Source of the DNA: a virus
Length of the DNA stretch: 25,795 bases
Direction: 5' to 3' (one strand)
IMG/VR virus record: IMGVR_UViG_3300021960_000449
Coordinates: 1-25,795 of that record
Part shown: in pieces, positions 7,601 to 14,221 of the stretch
Layout of the letters: the number at the start of each line of letters is the position of its first letter
Position numbering within the stretch: position 1 is the stretch's first letter
Translations under genes and position numbers: made by a program
The notes under the pieces: generated by a model
Told to the model about the DNA's origin: nothing
What the model saw: only the letters and a program-made list of their open reading frames with translations
Databases searched by the model: none

Positions 7601-10535
7601 ATGGTGATACTTGAGGTGTGTTTGAGGTATTAAGAATATTCAGATAATAGACACCATCCTGTTGACCAGGAACATACTCCTTAATCTGTTGAACATCATA
7701 GACAAAATAATCATTATTAAAGTTCTTACGTTTGAAGGTAGGAAGACTTGTAGTTCTGTTAGAAACATTATTGGTGAAGGTTCCAGGATCAGTAGAAACA
7801 CCTTCTACAGAGAATGATCTAGCACTTTGAATACCAATAACTTTAAATTTACCATTATAACCAGATTGTGCTGTACCAACAGTAAAGTTTGTACTGGTTA
7901 CATTATTGACCTCAACAGTAGAACCAATAGAGAGACGGTGATTTCTTTCTGTCTCATAGAATGCAATTCCACCACTGTACTTTGCCTTGGTGATGTAAGA
8001 TGGATTTCTGAGTTGTCCACTGTTACTCATAGTAACAGATCCTGGATTGTACTGAAGTCCTACTTCAGTATTTGTTTGTCCATTGACACGATTGGATTCT
8101 TGAACAATGAAACTATCTTTAGGAACTCTAGCGGTTCCAACACCTGAAGAAGCAGGAAGTATGTACCTATACTGATAAATCCTATCGTCAGATGATCTGG
8201 TATCAGGTGTTCTTGTGATGTATGTTCTAGAAGTTGAATCTCCAAGAGCGGTAGTTCCAAGACTTACTAGTTTAGGATACAGTGTGTTATCAGATGTCGC
8301 AGTTCCAACAGTTACATACCATTGGTTTACATCAGAGTCAAACTGAATTGGGTGGCCAATATCACCAGAAGTCTTATCACTAACTCTACTCTGAACAACC
8401 AGATTACCACCAAGATTGTTGAGAACTAACTCTGTTCCAAACTCAGCATCTTTTGTAGTTTGTGCAATCTTAATTTGATCATCATTCAGACCAGTTGTGA
8501 TCGCATAGTAAACATAACTATTTTCAAGACCATCAGGAAGTCTTGAATTATCACTCACAACTCTAATAGATTCACCATTCTGAAAACTATGATCTTCGGT
8601 AAATGTAAGTATATTACTTGCAATGCTATTACCTGTTCCTACAGATCTACCGACTCTTGAGACCTTCACACTGGTTACATTACTTGAACCAATATGAGTC
8701 TGTGGCATCACAATTCTTGCATTGTATGCCTCAGTAGTTACACCATCAGAAATAAGAACAGAAAGTCTATCATCACTCTTAGCACCAACTCTATATCCCT
8801 GGATTCTGGATTCGGGTCTAATGTCTGGATTGTTTTGATTATATAAGTAAAGTCTACTTGTAGACCCTACTCCAACAGTTCTAGAAACATCAATGGAAGT
8901 ATATTCAAGATTAACATCTGTAGTGTCAATTTTTCTTGGGGGAACAATATTACTGATGTAACCAATATCATCCACATCAAATGCATCTTCTCTATATCCT
9001 TTGGACGTTAAAGAAGTTTGTCCAAAGTTACTATTAGAGTTGGTGACAGAGAAGTCGCCACCAGATTCTGTTACAAAATGATTTGAGAAACCAATTGCAA
9101 AGATAGACACCAACTGAATGATAGAGTTGTTGGATGCCTTGATATGGAAGTTAGAATAACTTGGTTTATATTGTGCCTCAGTATCAGAATGAATATTCGT
9201 TACTGTTGTTGAATCATCATAAGAACCAGTAACTGAATTATATTTTACAAATGCATTGTCATCAACCTGAAGACTGACACCCGTGAATTGCGCAACAACC
9301 ATTGACTTAAAGCCAGATGCCTTAGAGCCATCGGCATGCATACCACACATACCATAAACAGATCTCATTGACACATTAAAGATATATGGTGAAGCACCAG
9401 AAACTGTGTCCGTCGAAAGTTCTATAGAAACACCAGTTACTGATGGAAGAGCATTTGATGGAAGTGTTGAAGATTCGTATGTAAAGGATGTGGTTTTTCC
9501 TTCACTATCTTGAGAGAGAATTTCGGTTGCAACGAATGTACCATTATATGCATTGTCAGTTACACCGTTGACCTGGAAATATGTGTCAACATTTAATCCA
9601 CTAATACCATCACTCAGATTGACAGTAATTGTTGTGGTTGCAACTGAACCATTACCCGATCTTATACTACTAATACCTGTAGTACCACCAGTTGGTCCGA
9701 CGATACGAAATTCATCAACCTTTGGCTCAATATCTACACCAGATGAAGGGTAGTCAGGACTAATTGCACGGCCAGAAGAAGGCCCATATGCAATACCAAT
9801 CTTTTCATAATACATGTCAAGATCAGTTCTATTGGTGGTATAGTTACTGATAAATTGATCGTTAATACTTACGTTATTAGCACCATCTGCATATTCAAAT
9901 GTGGTTAGTTTATGGTGTGAGAAATTAGGAACAGCAGTGTTGTCAGTATAGTCTCTATAAACACTACCATTTGGATCACCATCAAATGTGGTGAAACTTT
10001 GTAGGTAACAACCTCCTGTCACTCTAAAAAGAGCAGATCTTTCAATATTATCATTCTCTGGGTTTGGAACATACAGAGGACGAATCTTACATTTACGAAG
10101 ATCCTGTCCAACAATAGAAGTACCTCTGGGGATGATAACACCGCCATGAATACTATTCAGTTTAAAGAGTTGGTTAGTAGGAGACTTTACATCGAAGTTA
10201 GTATATACATCAAACTGTGAAAAATCGGTACTAGTCGAACCATTTCTTAACTTGTAAGTACCTGAACCATCTAGAATCCACCCAGGTCTATTATCAACAA
10301 AGTGCTCACCAGGAGCCAACATGATAGTTGTCTTTTCAAATCTATCATTATCTAAACCTCTCTGGTAAGAGAATCTAGAGGATTCTACTAAAGCTCTCTG
10401 AATACTTTTAAAGGGTCTTGCAAGTGAATTACCCTGATTGGTGATACTATCAGTAGCATCTAGACTGTTAGGATCAACATAAAGAATATTTCCACGGACG
10501 TTTTTCAGAAAATTGTCTAAACGTGATAAGGGCAT
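4680..10535 (-). CDS. Giant fibre/baseplate virion protein, 1951 aa
   Basis: The largest gene in the window. The N-terminus (NILYVDPNSLDATDS, then ARPFKSIQRALVESSRF) matches the start of parallel beta-helix proteins, in which a YVD...PF-x-TI-x-AL pattern opens a pectate-lyase-like fold. The first roughly 560 residues fit such a helix. The middle, about residues 600-1400, has repeated beta modules with an HGL/HSF...V-I-G pattern followed by YNG/FNK and NTFTI-like strands. It also has a GSGYGNGSG...GGSGYVL module like those in the gp5-like protein. From about residue 1600 it carries cyanophage fibre modules (VGIGTTTAGDCTLKVG, FTGDGSGLTNL near 1690, VGIGTASPRENLDVEG), ending in a beta domain (FWPGGVSPIITP). 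A GATAAATA late promoter and a terminator separate it from the genes before it. It is probably a tail-fibre or baseplate-periphery protein; no enzymatic residues could be assigned. Confidence 0.85.
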   Translation of the reverse strand: MPLSRLDNFLKNVRGNILYVDPNSLDATDSITNQGNSLARPFKSIQRALVESSRFSYQRGLDNDRFEKTTIMLAPGEHFVDNRPGWILDGSGTYKLRNGSTSTDFSQFDVYTNFDVKSPTNQLFKLNSIHGGVIIPRGTSIVGQDLRKCKIRPLYVPNPENDNIERSALFRVTGGCYLQSFTTFDGDPNGSVYRDYTDNTAVPNFSHHKLTTFEYADGANNVSINDQFISNYTTNRTDLDMYYEKIGIAYGPSSGRAISPDYPSSGVDIEPKVDEFRIVGPTGGTTGISSIRSGNGSVATTTITVNLSDGISGLNVDTYFQVNGVTDNAYNGTFVATEILSQDSEGKTTSFTYESSTLPSNALPSVTGVSIELSTDTVSGASPYIFNVSMRSVYGMCGMHADGSKASGFKSMVVAQFTGVSLQVDDNAFVKYNSVTGSYDDSTTVTNIHSDTEAQYKPSYSNFHIKASNNSIIQLVSIFAIGFSNHFVTESGGDFSVTNSNSNFGQTSLTSKGYREDAFDVDDIGYISNIVPPRKIDTTDVNLEYTSIDVSRTVGVGSTSRLYLYNQNNPDIRPESRIQGYRVGAKSDDRLSVLISDGVTTEAYNARIVMPQTHIGSSNVTSVKVSRVGRSVGTGNSIASNILTFTEDHSFQNGESIRVVSDNSRLPDGLENSYVYYAITTGLNDDQIKIAQTTKDAEFGTELVLNNLGGNLVVQSRVSDKTSGDIGHPIQFDSDVNQWYVTVGTATSDNTLYPKLVSLGTTALGDSTSRTYITRTPDTRSSDDRIYQYRYILPASSGVGTARVPKDSFIVQESNRVNGQTNTEVGLQYNPGSVTMSNSGQLRNPSYITKAKYSGGIAFYETERNHRLSIGSTVEVNNVTSTNFTVGTAQSGYNGKFKVIGIQSARSFSVEGVSTDPGTFTNNVSNRTTSLPTFKRKNFNNDYFVYDVQQIKEYVPGQQDGVYYLNILNTSNTPQVSPFNDSQDHSFRQPIINLYPQVDRDNPISDPSPSITYALPDKIGKTVISEPKNSTTKETLDKINNENNLGIGITDIQSAADGSNIVIFTDRDHGLQQITRVSINSSGSGYGNGSGGTENLYNAVLSGSSSGTGGLARITVNASGSITDVHIMNGGSGYVLTETLNVVGTSQTTGYSQGSVTVDKVYNNVNDTIQISGVVSDDYVQYNQLYRISEIISNNSIRAIPVDTITSGINTTGIGAITTTEALFSLTGTTLGISTFVYDNVSGLATVTTNQGHGLRVNNTVRIGGATTDFFNKDFLVTDNVGINTFTINVGVNTVNPGTGGTIRAYYPGNTAQGGALLSGSDENFGGRDIVPYIGITTVISSTVANATTDEINIRNLTDFNFQIGDYLKVDDEIVRIKTTVTSNPVKVFRGMMGTRPTSHLDESVIKKVSVSPVEFRRNSIIRASGHTFEYLGYGPGNYSTSLPIKQKKQLSVDEQLTAQAQTTSGGVVVYTGMNDSGDFFIGNKRISSNTGKEIVYDTPIQTYTGEDFVNGENASFGIDVLETQEVIASRALRVNGGPSNNILSEFDGPVVFNQKLTSTSDKGIEANSIFLQGDAVVSRNYTVGITIPTDAGNPGDVVYNANPTKGGTIGWTYTIENGWYAFGGVTSDGGEFIFEKVGIGTTTAGDCTLKVGSGSSMFCVDENGVGIGSVATVTEKLKVDGVVVATAFTGDGSGLTNLQNDSLFKGVQSGLGTGIHPIDNRNVGFGTTAFGTEYTVKIGSLGVGQTDLYVTNQSRFIGTADFGDSNVSGKFTAPNVNIQGGTIQVGVITATSELRVGTSNTIFSATTTKGVGIGTASPRENLDVEGRARLKSYYEISQPVISSSNRIEIDIARGNSFTHTTTESVNDFRVINPPPGGTFAFTLKIVQGTTPRGVGIDTFVNSIGNSINVFWPGGVSPIITPSAGAADIYSFMSFDGGSTLYGGVVGQNFT

Positions 10536-10564
10536 TTTACCTACAGGCCGTCTTCATTATGAGT

Positions 10565-10572
10565 TATTTATC
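10565..10572 (-). promoter_or_regulatory. Late promoter GATAAATA
   Basis: Minus-strand GATAAATA (7 of 8 with TATAAATA) lies just downstream of the intrinsic terminator and 30 nt before the 1951-aa gene, so a new late transcript probably begins here. Confidence 0.7.
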
Positions 10573-10575
10573 CAT

Positions 10576-10600
10576 AAAAAAACCACCCAAAAAGGGTGGA
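10576..10600 (-). terminator. Intrinsic terminator
   Basis: Read on the minus strand, a perfect 6-bp stem CCACCC/GGGTGG with a five-T loop is followed directly by seven T residues. This is a classical rho-independent terminator. It lies 38 nt after the 58-aa gene and just before the promoter of the giant fibre gene, so it ends the small-gene transcript. On the plus strand the stem has no T run after it, so it acts one way. Confidence 0.85.
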
Positions 10601-10637
10601 TACATTACCACAGAGTGGCGCCTTCCTTCACATTATA

Positions 10638-10814
10638 TTATCTTACCACACTTTTCTCTTTAAGTAAATACTCTACTGTTGTTGCAACATCATTCATTGC
10701 TATTCTTAAATCTGTTCTTTGTCCCGACTCTTGCCAAAGAGTCTCATCATCATTACCACAGAGAGTCCATCTCCACTGTTCCATTTTATTACAATACCAG
10801 AGATTTATTTGCAT
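10638..10814 (-). CDS. Small conserved-looking protein, 58 aa, unknown function
   Basis: This short frame starts at ATG 10814, one base after the stop of the 89-aa gene, and ends at TAA 10640-10638. The protein begins MQINLWYCNKMEQWRWTLCG and continues with an acidic stretch (NDDE), then a helical C-terminus (RIAMNDVATTVEYLLKEK). The Trp/Cys-rich start and amphipathic end look like a real small phage protein rather than a random frame. An internal ATG at 10784 would give 48 aa, but the upstream start is preferred because it almost abuts the previous stop and keeps the Trp-rich segment. No ribosome site better than AGAG was seen. The function is unknown. It is the last gene before the terminator. 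Confidence 0.65.
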   Translation of the reverse strand: MQINLWYCNKMEQWRWTLCGNDDETLWQESGQRTDLRIAMNDVATTVEYLLKEKSVVR

Positions 10815-10815
10815 G

Positions 10816-11085
10816 TTACTCTATAGGTAAAAGTTCAGGATTTTCTAATTCTAGGTCATACAACATAGGATGACATTCTTCCGCCAACAAATATGATGAT
10901 GCCTTATACAAACCATCCAAGGTATATGTTGGAGAATTATTTGCAGCATCAATGACATCATAGTTGTAATAGTATTCTTCTTCGGCATCATCAAAGGTAA
11001 ATGGTATACCTTGAATAAAATACATCAGAACTAAGTTAGATGTATCATTGAGCCAAACAAACTTGGTTTCAATTTTATATTTCAT
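10816..11085 (-). CDS. Hypothetical acidic protein, 89 aa
   Basis: The start ATG has GAGGGG seven nt upstream and an AATAAATA late promoter 21 nt upstream, so it is the first gene of its own short transcript. The protein begins MKYKIETKFVWLNDTSN and is strongly acidic and aromatic in the middle (FDDAEEEYYYNYDVID), followed by a helix-like segment (LYKASSYLLAEECHPMLYDL) and an acidic tail. No membrane segment or known motif was seen. Small acidic proteins of this kind are common in cyanophage small-gene clusters, but I do not recognise this one. Confidence 0.75.
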   Translation of the reverse strand: MKYKIETKFVWLNDTSNLVLMYFIQGIPFTFDDAEEEYYYNYDVIDAANNSPTYTLDGLYKASSYLLAEECHPMLYDLELENPELLPIE

Positions 11086-11105
11086 AAGAAACCCCTCGTT
11101 TGAGA

Positions 11106-11113
11106 TATTTATT
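11106..11113 (-). promoter_or_regulatory. Late promoter AATAAATA
   Basis: Minus-strand AATAAATA in the 33-nt gap between the 97-aa and 89-aa genes, 21 nt before the ATG of the latter. It matches 7 of 8 positions of TATAAATA. Confidence 0.6.
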
Positions 11114-11118
11114 AATAG

Positions 11119-11412
11119 TTAGACGGTTCTCTCTAATCTATTTGTTGCTTGGTCAGGAAAGTCTCTTGGACGACTATCACCAGCATTATCAGTTCTAGGA
11201 GAACCTTCGTTTGCTTTCACAGTATGTTGATAGTTCACTCTCTTGTATCTCAACCCTAGAGGATCAGGCATCCAGTATGTTACTTGCCAATCTTGATCAG
11301 GACATAACTCAAGATGCTTCTCTACCGAGTGATTGAAGCTACCCATTTGAACATGTCCATCATGAGTGATACATCTATCATCACCAATATCAACCACAAA
11401 TAATTGACTCAT
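11119..11412 (-). CDS. Hypothetical protein, 97 aa
   Basis: The chosen start is ATG 11412, with GGAAGGGAGA directly upstream and an ATGA overlap with the 51-aa gene. A TTG at 11445 in the same frame would add 11 residues but overlaps the 51-aa coding sequence. The N-terminal half (MSQLFVVDIGDDRCITHDGH, then FNHSVEKHLELCPDQDWQV) looks globular, with two Cys and several His. The C-terminal third is polar and basic (SPRTDNAGDSRPRDFPDQ, then NRLERTV) and probably disordered. No family recognised. Confidence 0.65.
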   Translation of the reverse strand: MSQLFVVDIGDDRCITHDGHVQMGSFNHSVEKHLELCPDQDWQVTYWMPDPLGLRYKRVNYQHTVKANEGSPRTDNAGDSRPRDFPDQATNRLERTV

Positions 11413-11564
11413 TCTCCCTTCCAAGTTGGTGGATGAAAAACACAATACTCATTGAAGGTGATCTTCATTTCTTTTTCTGTTAAGTTGGCGTTCTTTGCTG
11501 CCTTGGGCAAGTTCCACTTCGCTGCAAATAACATTTCCATAGACTGACGCGTTTCTGGTCTCAT
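11409..11564 (-). CDS. Small helical protein, 51 aa, unknown function
   Basis: A short frame starting at ATG 11564 and ending in the ATGA overlap with the 97-aa gene. The protein starts MRPETRQSMEMLFAAKWNLP and continues with KAAKNANLTEKEMK and a C-terminal NEYCVFHPPTWKGE. It reads like a compact two- or three-helix domain, with the LPKAAKNANLTEKEMK part resembling a helix-turn-helix-like segment. This frame is preferred over an overlapping 55-codon frame from 11616 because its composition is protein-like and it feeds exactly into the next gene. GGAG lies 10 nt upstream. It may be a small regulator, but that is a guess from shape; the function is unknown. Confidence 0.65.
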   Translation of the reverse strand: MRPETRQSMEMLFAAKWNLPKAAKNANLTEKEMKITFNEYCVFHPPTWKGE

Positions 11565-11612
11565 ACTCGTAACACTCCAGAATTTGTTGATATAAGTTAA
11601 AAGAATACCTAT

Positions 11613-11882
11613 TCATGTAGGTTGAACATAGTTAATGATTTTCTCTGGTAACACTGACCTAATTGTCTCTAATACATTCATAAATTCTTCTACTGTGTCA
11701 CAATTAGAAGACAGTGTATTACCCTCATTAGAAATAAGAGTAAATTTACGCATCATTATGTCAATGACACAACTGGTAATGTATTCATCGTTTTCGTTTT
11801 CAACAAGAAAGTCTTTTTTATTGTATTCCATGAGATTGGTCAGGGACTCTCTCAGTATAGGAGGTTCAGGATCACCTGTCAA
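11613..11882 (-). CDS. Hypothetical protein, up to 89 aa
   Basis: The longest version begins at TTG 11882 with AGGG close upstream; an ATG at 11831 would give a 72-aa product starting MEYNKKDFLVENENDEYITS but has no clear ribosome site. The start is therefore uncertain. The protein is acidic, with a beta-like middle (CVIDIMMRKFTLISNEGN) and a helical end (VEEFMNVLETIRSVLPEKI), and ends NYVQPT. No motif recognised. It follows the 113-aa fibre-like gene by 14 nt, with a small inverted repeat between them. Confidence 0.55.
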   Translation of the reverse strand: MTGDPEPPILRESLTNLMEYNKKDFLVENENDEYITSCVIDIMMRKFTLISNEGNTLSSNCDTVEEFMNVLETIRSVLPEKIINYVQPT

Positions 11883-11890
11883 TGACCCTG

Positions 11891-11910
11891 TGACACTTAT
11901 GAGAGTGTCA
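11891..11910. repeat. Small inverted repeat at gene junction
   Basis: TGACAC and GTGTCA arms with an 8-nt loop span the stop of the 113-aa gene, just before the possible TTG start of the next gene. There is no T run on either side, so it is not an intrinsic terminator. It could be a processing or translation-coupling hairpin, or chance. Confidence 0.3.
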
Positions 11911-12238
11911 GACTTGTGGAACCAATACCAGACACTGTAAAGGTCAATACACCACCTGTATGGGTGATTGTGACGGGTGTTGTTGATGCTGCACTGACGA
12001 ATCCACTGGCAGTAACAATACCCACGTTCAGGTTAGGTGCTCCAATGATACCTTGTGCGACTGTTGCAACACCGGCAACACTTGCATAGGTCGCAGTACC
12101 AACACCAAGAGTGGTACCATCACCAAAAATTGTATAGATCTCGTTAAAATTATCGTTAGTCTTATCAAATGATGTTCTCAGTGGATCACCTGTTCCATCA
12201 TTAGGAACAGAACCCAAGTTAACTAATTGCTTTGCCAT
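11897..12238 (-). CDS. Short fibre-like virion protein, 113 aa
   Basis: The N-terminus (MAKQLVNLGSVPNDGTGDPL, then RTSFDKTNDNFNEIY) is a motif common at the start of cyanophage fibre and structural proteins, where NDGTGDPLRT...NDNFNEIY probably forms an attachment domain. It is followed by short VGTATYASVAGVATVAQG repeats and a C-terminal segment (TITHTGGVLTFTVSGIGSTS) also typical of longer fibres. At 113 aa it is much shorter than most proteins with this N-terminus, so it may be a minimal fibre or adaptor. An AATAAATA late promoter lies 22 nt upstream. Virion association is inferred. Confidence 0.8.
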   Translation of the reverse strand: MAKQLVNLGSVPNDGTGDPLRTSFDKTNDNFNEIYTIFGDGTTLGVGTATYASVAGVATVAQGIIGAPNLNVGIVTASGFVSAASTTPVTITHTGGVLTFTVSGIGSTSLTLS

Positions 12239-12259
12239 GATTTGTTATCTTCGTAGGAT

Positions 12260-12267
12260 TATTTATT
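12260..12267 (-). promoter_or_regulatory. Late promoter AATAAATA
   Basis: Minus-strand AATAAATA overlaps the stop codon of the 417-aa gene and lies 22 nt before the 113-aa gene start. Confidence 0.6.
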
Positions 12268-13519
12268 ACTTACTGTCCGCAGTAATAAGTGTGTTGTCTG
12301 CAGTAAGATTACCTCTATCTGCGTCTGCAGTGTTACTATTTGTCGGTAATTCAGAATCTACCGCCTCAACAGATGGTATCGTTGTTTCAATATTTCTTGG
12401 AGAATTATTAAGACCATCAGTTTCTTCTTGGTTTCTGATTTTTACTCTTTCTACAGACCATAGTTGTAGTTGTGACCCATGTTTTCTTTGTTTTGTAGTA
12501 TTTACTGATACAAACCAAGTTGTAATTCCAACTCTGGTAGAATCAATCTCATCCAACAATTGTTGTTGTTTTGTTGCAAGGTCCGAACAAACGGCACCAA
12601 CAGGAACAGTTAATGCTCCAGATCCAGGTGAGATAAGACCTAATATAGGAGTTAATTGTCCAGTGTCAGCATTCCATTCTACTGATGCTGTACCAGATGC
12701 TGTACTAACTCCAGTCCATGAACACCCAGTCTGAACTCCTACAAAAAATGAACTTAAACTTCCCGAATACAATTCACTAGGTATAAAAACATTTCCTAGA
12801 GACACTGATCCATCAATTTTATATGTGTTAGTCGATATTCCTCCTGATGAATCTATTTGATAGAACCTACCTAATGTATCACCTTCTTCGCCTTCAAATG
12901 TATCAAGAGACCAGTTACCCTCATCATCTCTTATGTAATAATTTAATCCTACATCAGGGTCAGTATAAATTGAATTTTTGACCCAGATATCTTCTTCCCC
13001 TTGGCCTGCATTAGTGTTAGTCAATATAGGAAATTTCATATCCTCCAGTGCATTATCATTAGGAGAAGTTCTAGATTCCAAGTAAGGATACCTTCTTATC
13101 CTGACGGCATCTGTTCTTACAATTGAGTACGCAACTGCAGGAGTTGCAGTACCACCAGTACCAGGTCCTGGTGTAACAGCTTCATCTACACCATTTCCTG
13201 AACTAATATCATTATTCAAACCTCCTGTGCTATCATAAAAACTACAAATTGGGGGAAATACTCCTGGTTTAAATAAACCCAATGCAGAATTACCTAAACC
13301 AATTGCTTCTTGTTTTTTGTCATTAATTATCTGTATTTGACCAGAAATATTTTGGAGAACTTCTAGATCAAGTTCTTTTGATACTAACTGATATTCATTT
13401 ACTGCTGTTGATGCAATACCAACAGGATATTGAAATACATCATTCTCTTCATCTCTACTGGATTTTTCAGACGAAAGACCAGTGACAACAAATTGTCCTG
13501 TTGTGGATAATGTGGACAT
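12266..13519 (-). CDS. Virion structural-type protein, 417 aa, family not recognised
   Basis: A 417-aa protein starting MSTLSTTGQFVVTGLSSEKS. It has an early helical segment (residues about 45-75), a Gly/Pro-rich linker (VTPGPGTGGTATP near residue 115), and an acidic middle with aromatic beta strands (GLNYYIRDDEGNWSLDTFEG). A later beta region (YSGSLSSFFVGVQTGCSWTG) is followed by a predicted helix (LATKQQQLLDEIDSTRVG) and a polar Asn/Thr/Asp-rich tail that looks disordered. A structural role is inferred from size, composition and position among fibre genes. A TCTAAATA late-promoter-like octamer lies 22 nt upstream; no Shine-Dalgarno was seen. Confidence 0.75.
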   Translation of the reverse strand: MSTLSTTGQFVVTGLSSEKSSRDEENDVFQYPVGIASTAVNEYQLVSKELDLEVLQNISGQIQIINDKKQEAIGLGNSALGLFKPGVFPPICSFYDSTGGLNNDISSGNGVDEAVTPGPGTGGTATPAVAYSIVRTDAVRIRRYPYLESRTSPNDNALEDMKFPILTNTNAGQGEEDIWVKNSIYTDPDVGLNYYIRDDEGNWSLDTFEGEEGDTLGRFYQIDSSGGISTNTYKIDGSVSLGNVFIPSELYSGSLSSFFVGVQTGCSWTGVSTASGTASVEWNADTGQLTPILGLISPGSGALTVPVGAVCSDLATKQQQLLDEIDSTRVGITTWFVSVNTTKQRKHGSQLQLWSVERVKIRNQEETDGLNNSPRNIETTIPSVEAVDSELPTNSNTADADRGNLTADNTLITADSK

Positions 13520-13540
13520 ATTATAAAACTACTATTTTGT

Positions 13541-13548
13541 TATTTAGA
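13541..13548 (-). promoter_or_regulatory. Late-promoter-like octamer TCTAAATA
   Basis: Minus-strand TCTAAATA contains the TAA stop of the oxygenase gene and lies 22 nt before the 417-aa gene, the same spacing as the other late promoters in this window. Confidence 0.5.
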
Positions 13549-14221
13549 TCTGTTTCCACTGATTTGGATGTGTGGAACCTTGATGATGGTTGTAATATTC
13601 TTCTTTAAGAGTGACTCTTACATCACCTGCGATTACAATTCTTTCATTATCTCTCACATCACTTTTTTGAGTAAAGTGAGTTATATTACTAGGAAAGACA
13701 ACAACCGATCCTTCATATGGGGTGATTGTATAAAAGTTACAATTATATCTATTAAATGACATCAGAGTATTGTTAGTATTAGATACTTCAAATAATCCAC
13801 CAACACTTTCATTTTTATTCTTCTCCTGTTGAAGACAGAACTTATCAGACGTAGAGTCCGTCTTCAGATAATAAACAAAACTCAGATTAGATTCATTATG
13901 AAAATGAGGTGGGATAGATGGAGTATCATCGTCTTTATGATACCCAACCCATGATTTAATTACATGATAATTGAGTTTTGAATAATCAACATTTAGATGA
14001 TAAAAGTAATTATCAATAGATTTTTTTAGGTCATCAAAGAAAAGATTATATTGTGGATCTAGATGTAGAAAGATTTTACCAGAGTATTCTGGACTCTCAT
14101 TCTTATACCCATTGAACCAATACTCTCTTAAAGAATTTATATTTTCTTTCTTAAACTCTTCATGACATTCAATACTATCTTGATAAATTACCAGAGGGAA
14201 TATCTCATGTACCTTATTCAT
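13544..14221 (-). CDS. 2-oxoglutarate/Fe(II) oxygenase-like protein, 225 aa
   Basis: The start is ATG 14221 in a TGATG overlap with the upstream gene. The C-terminal half has the pattern of the putative 2OG-Fe(II) oxygenases widespread in cyanophages: PPHFHNESNLSFVYYL with His106 and His108, then about 75 residues later SVVVFPSNITHFTQ with His182, and NERIVIAGDV with Arg194, which would bind the 2-oxoglutarate carboxylate. Such enzymes couple 2-oxoglutarate decarboxylation to hydroxylation of a substrate. The first metal motif reads H-F-H rather than HxD/E, so the exact iron ligands are uncertain. It sits between fibre-like structural genes, so modification of a virion protein is possible, but the substrate is unknown. 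The N-terminal half (MNKVHEIFPLVIYQDSIECH) is consistent with the same family. Confidence 0.8.
   Translation of the reverse strand: MNKVHEIFPLVIYQDSIECHEEFKKENINSLREYWFNGYKNESPEYSGKIFLHLDPQYNLFFDDLKKSIDNYFYHLNVDYSKLNYHVIKSWVGYHKDDDTPSIPPHFHNESNLSFVYYLKTDSTSDKFCLQQEKNKNESVGGLFEVSNTNNTLMSFNRYNCNFYTITPYEGSVVVFPSNITHFTQKSDVRDNERIVIAGDVRVTLKEEYYNHHQGSTHPNQWKQI

Noticed and set aside
10605-10620. Short CCAC/GTGG inverted repeat after the 58-aa gene
   Set aside because: Only four base pairs and no T run; the adjacent CCACCC/GGGTGG hairpin is the real terminator.
11449-11616. 55-codon minus-strand frame starting ATG 11616 in an ATGA overlap with the 89-aa gene
   Set aside because: The overlap looks attractive, but this frame overlaps the 51-aa gene in another frame, its translation is less protein-like, and it ends 37 nt before the next start, whereas the 51-aa frame couples exactly to the 97-aa gene. 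Kept as the weaker alternative.
12237-12734. 165-codon plus-strand open frame
   Set aside because: Antisense to the 417-aa gene, with a hydrophobic/Ser-rich shadow composition and no promoter.
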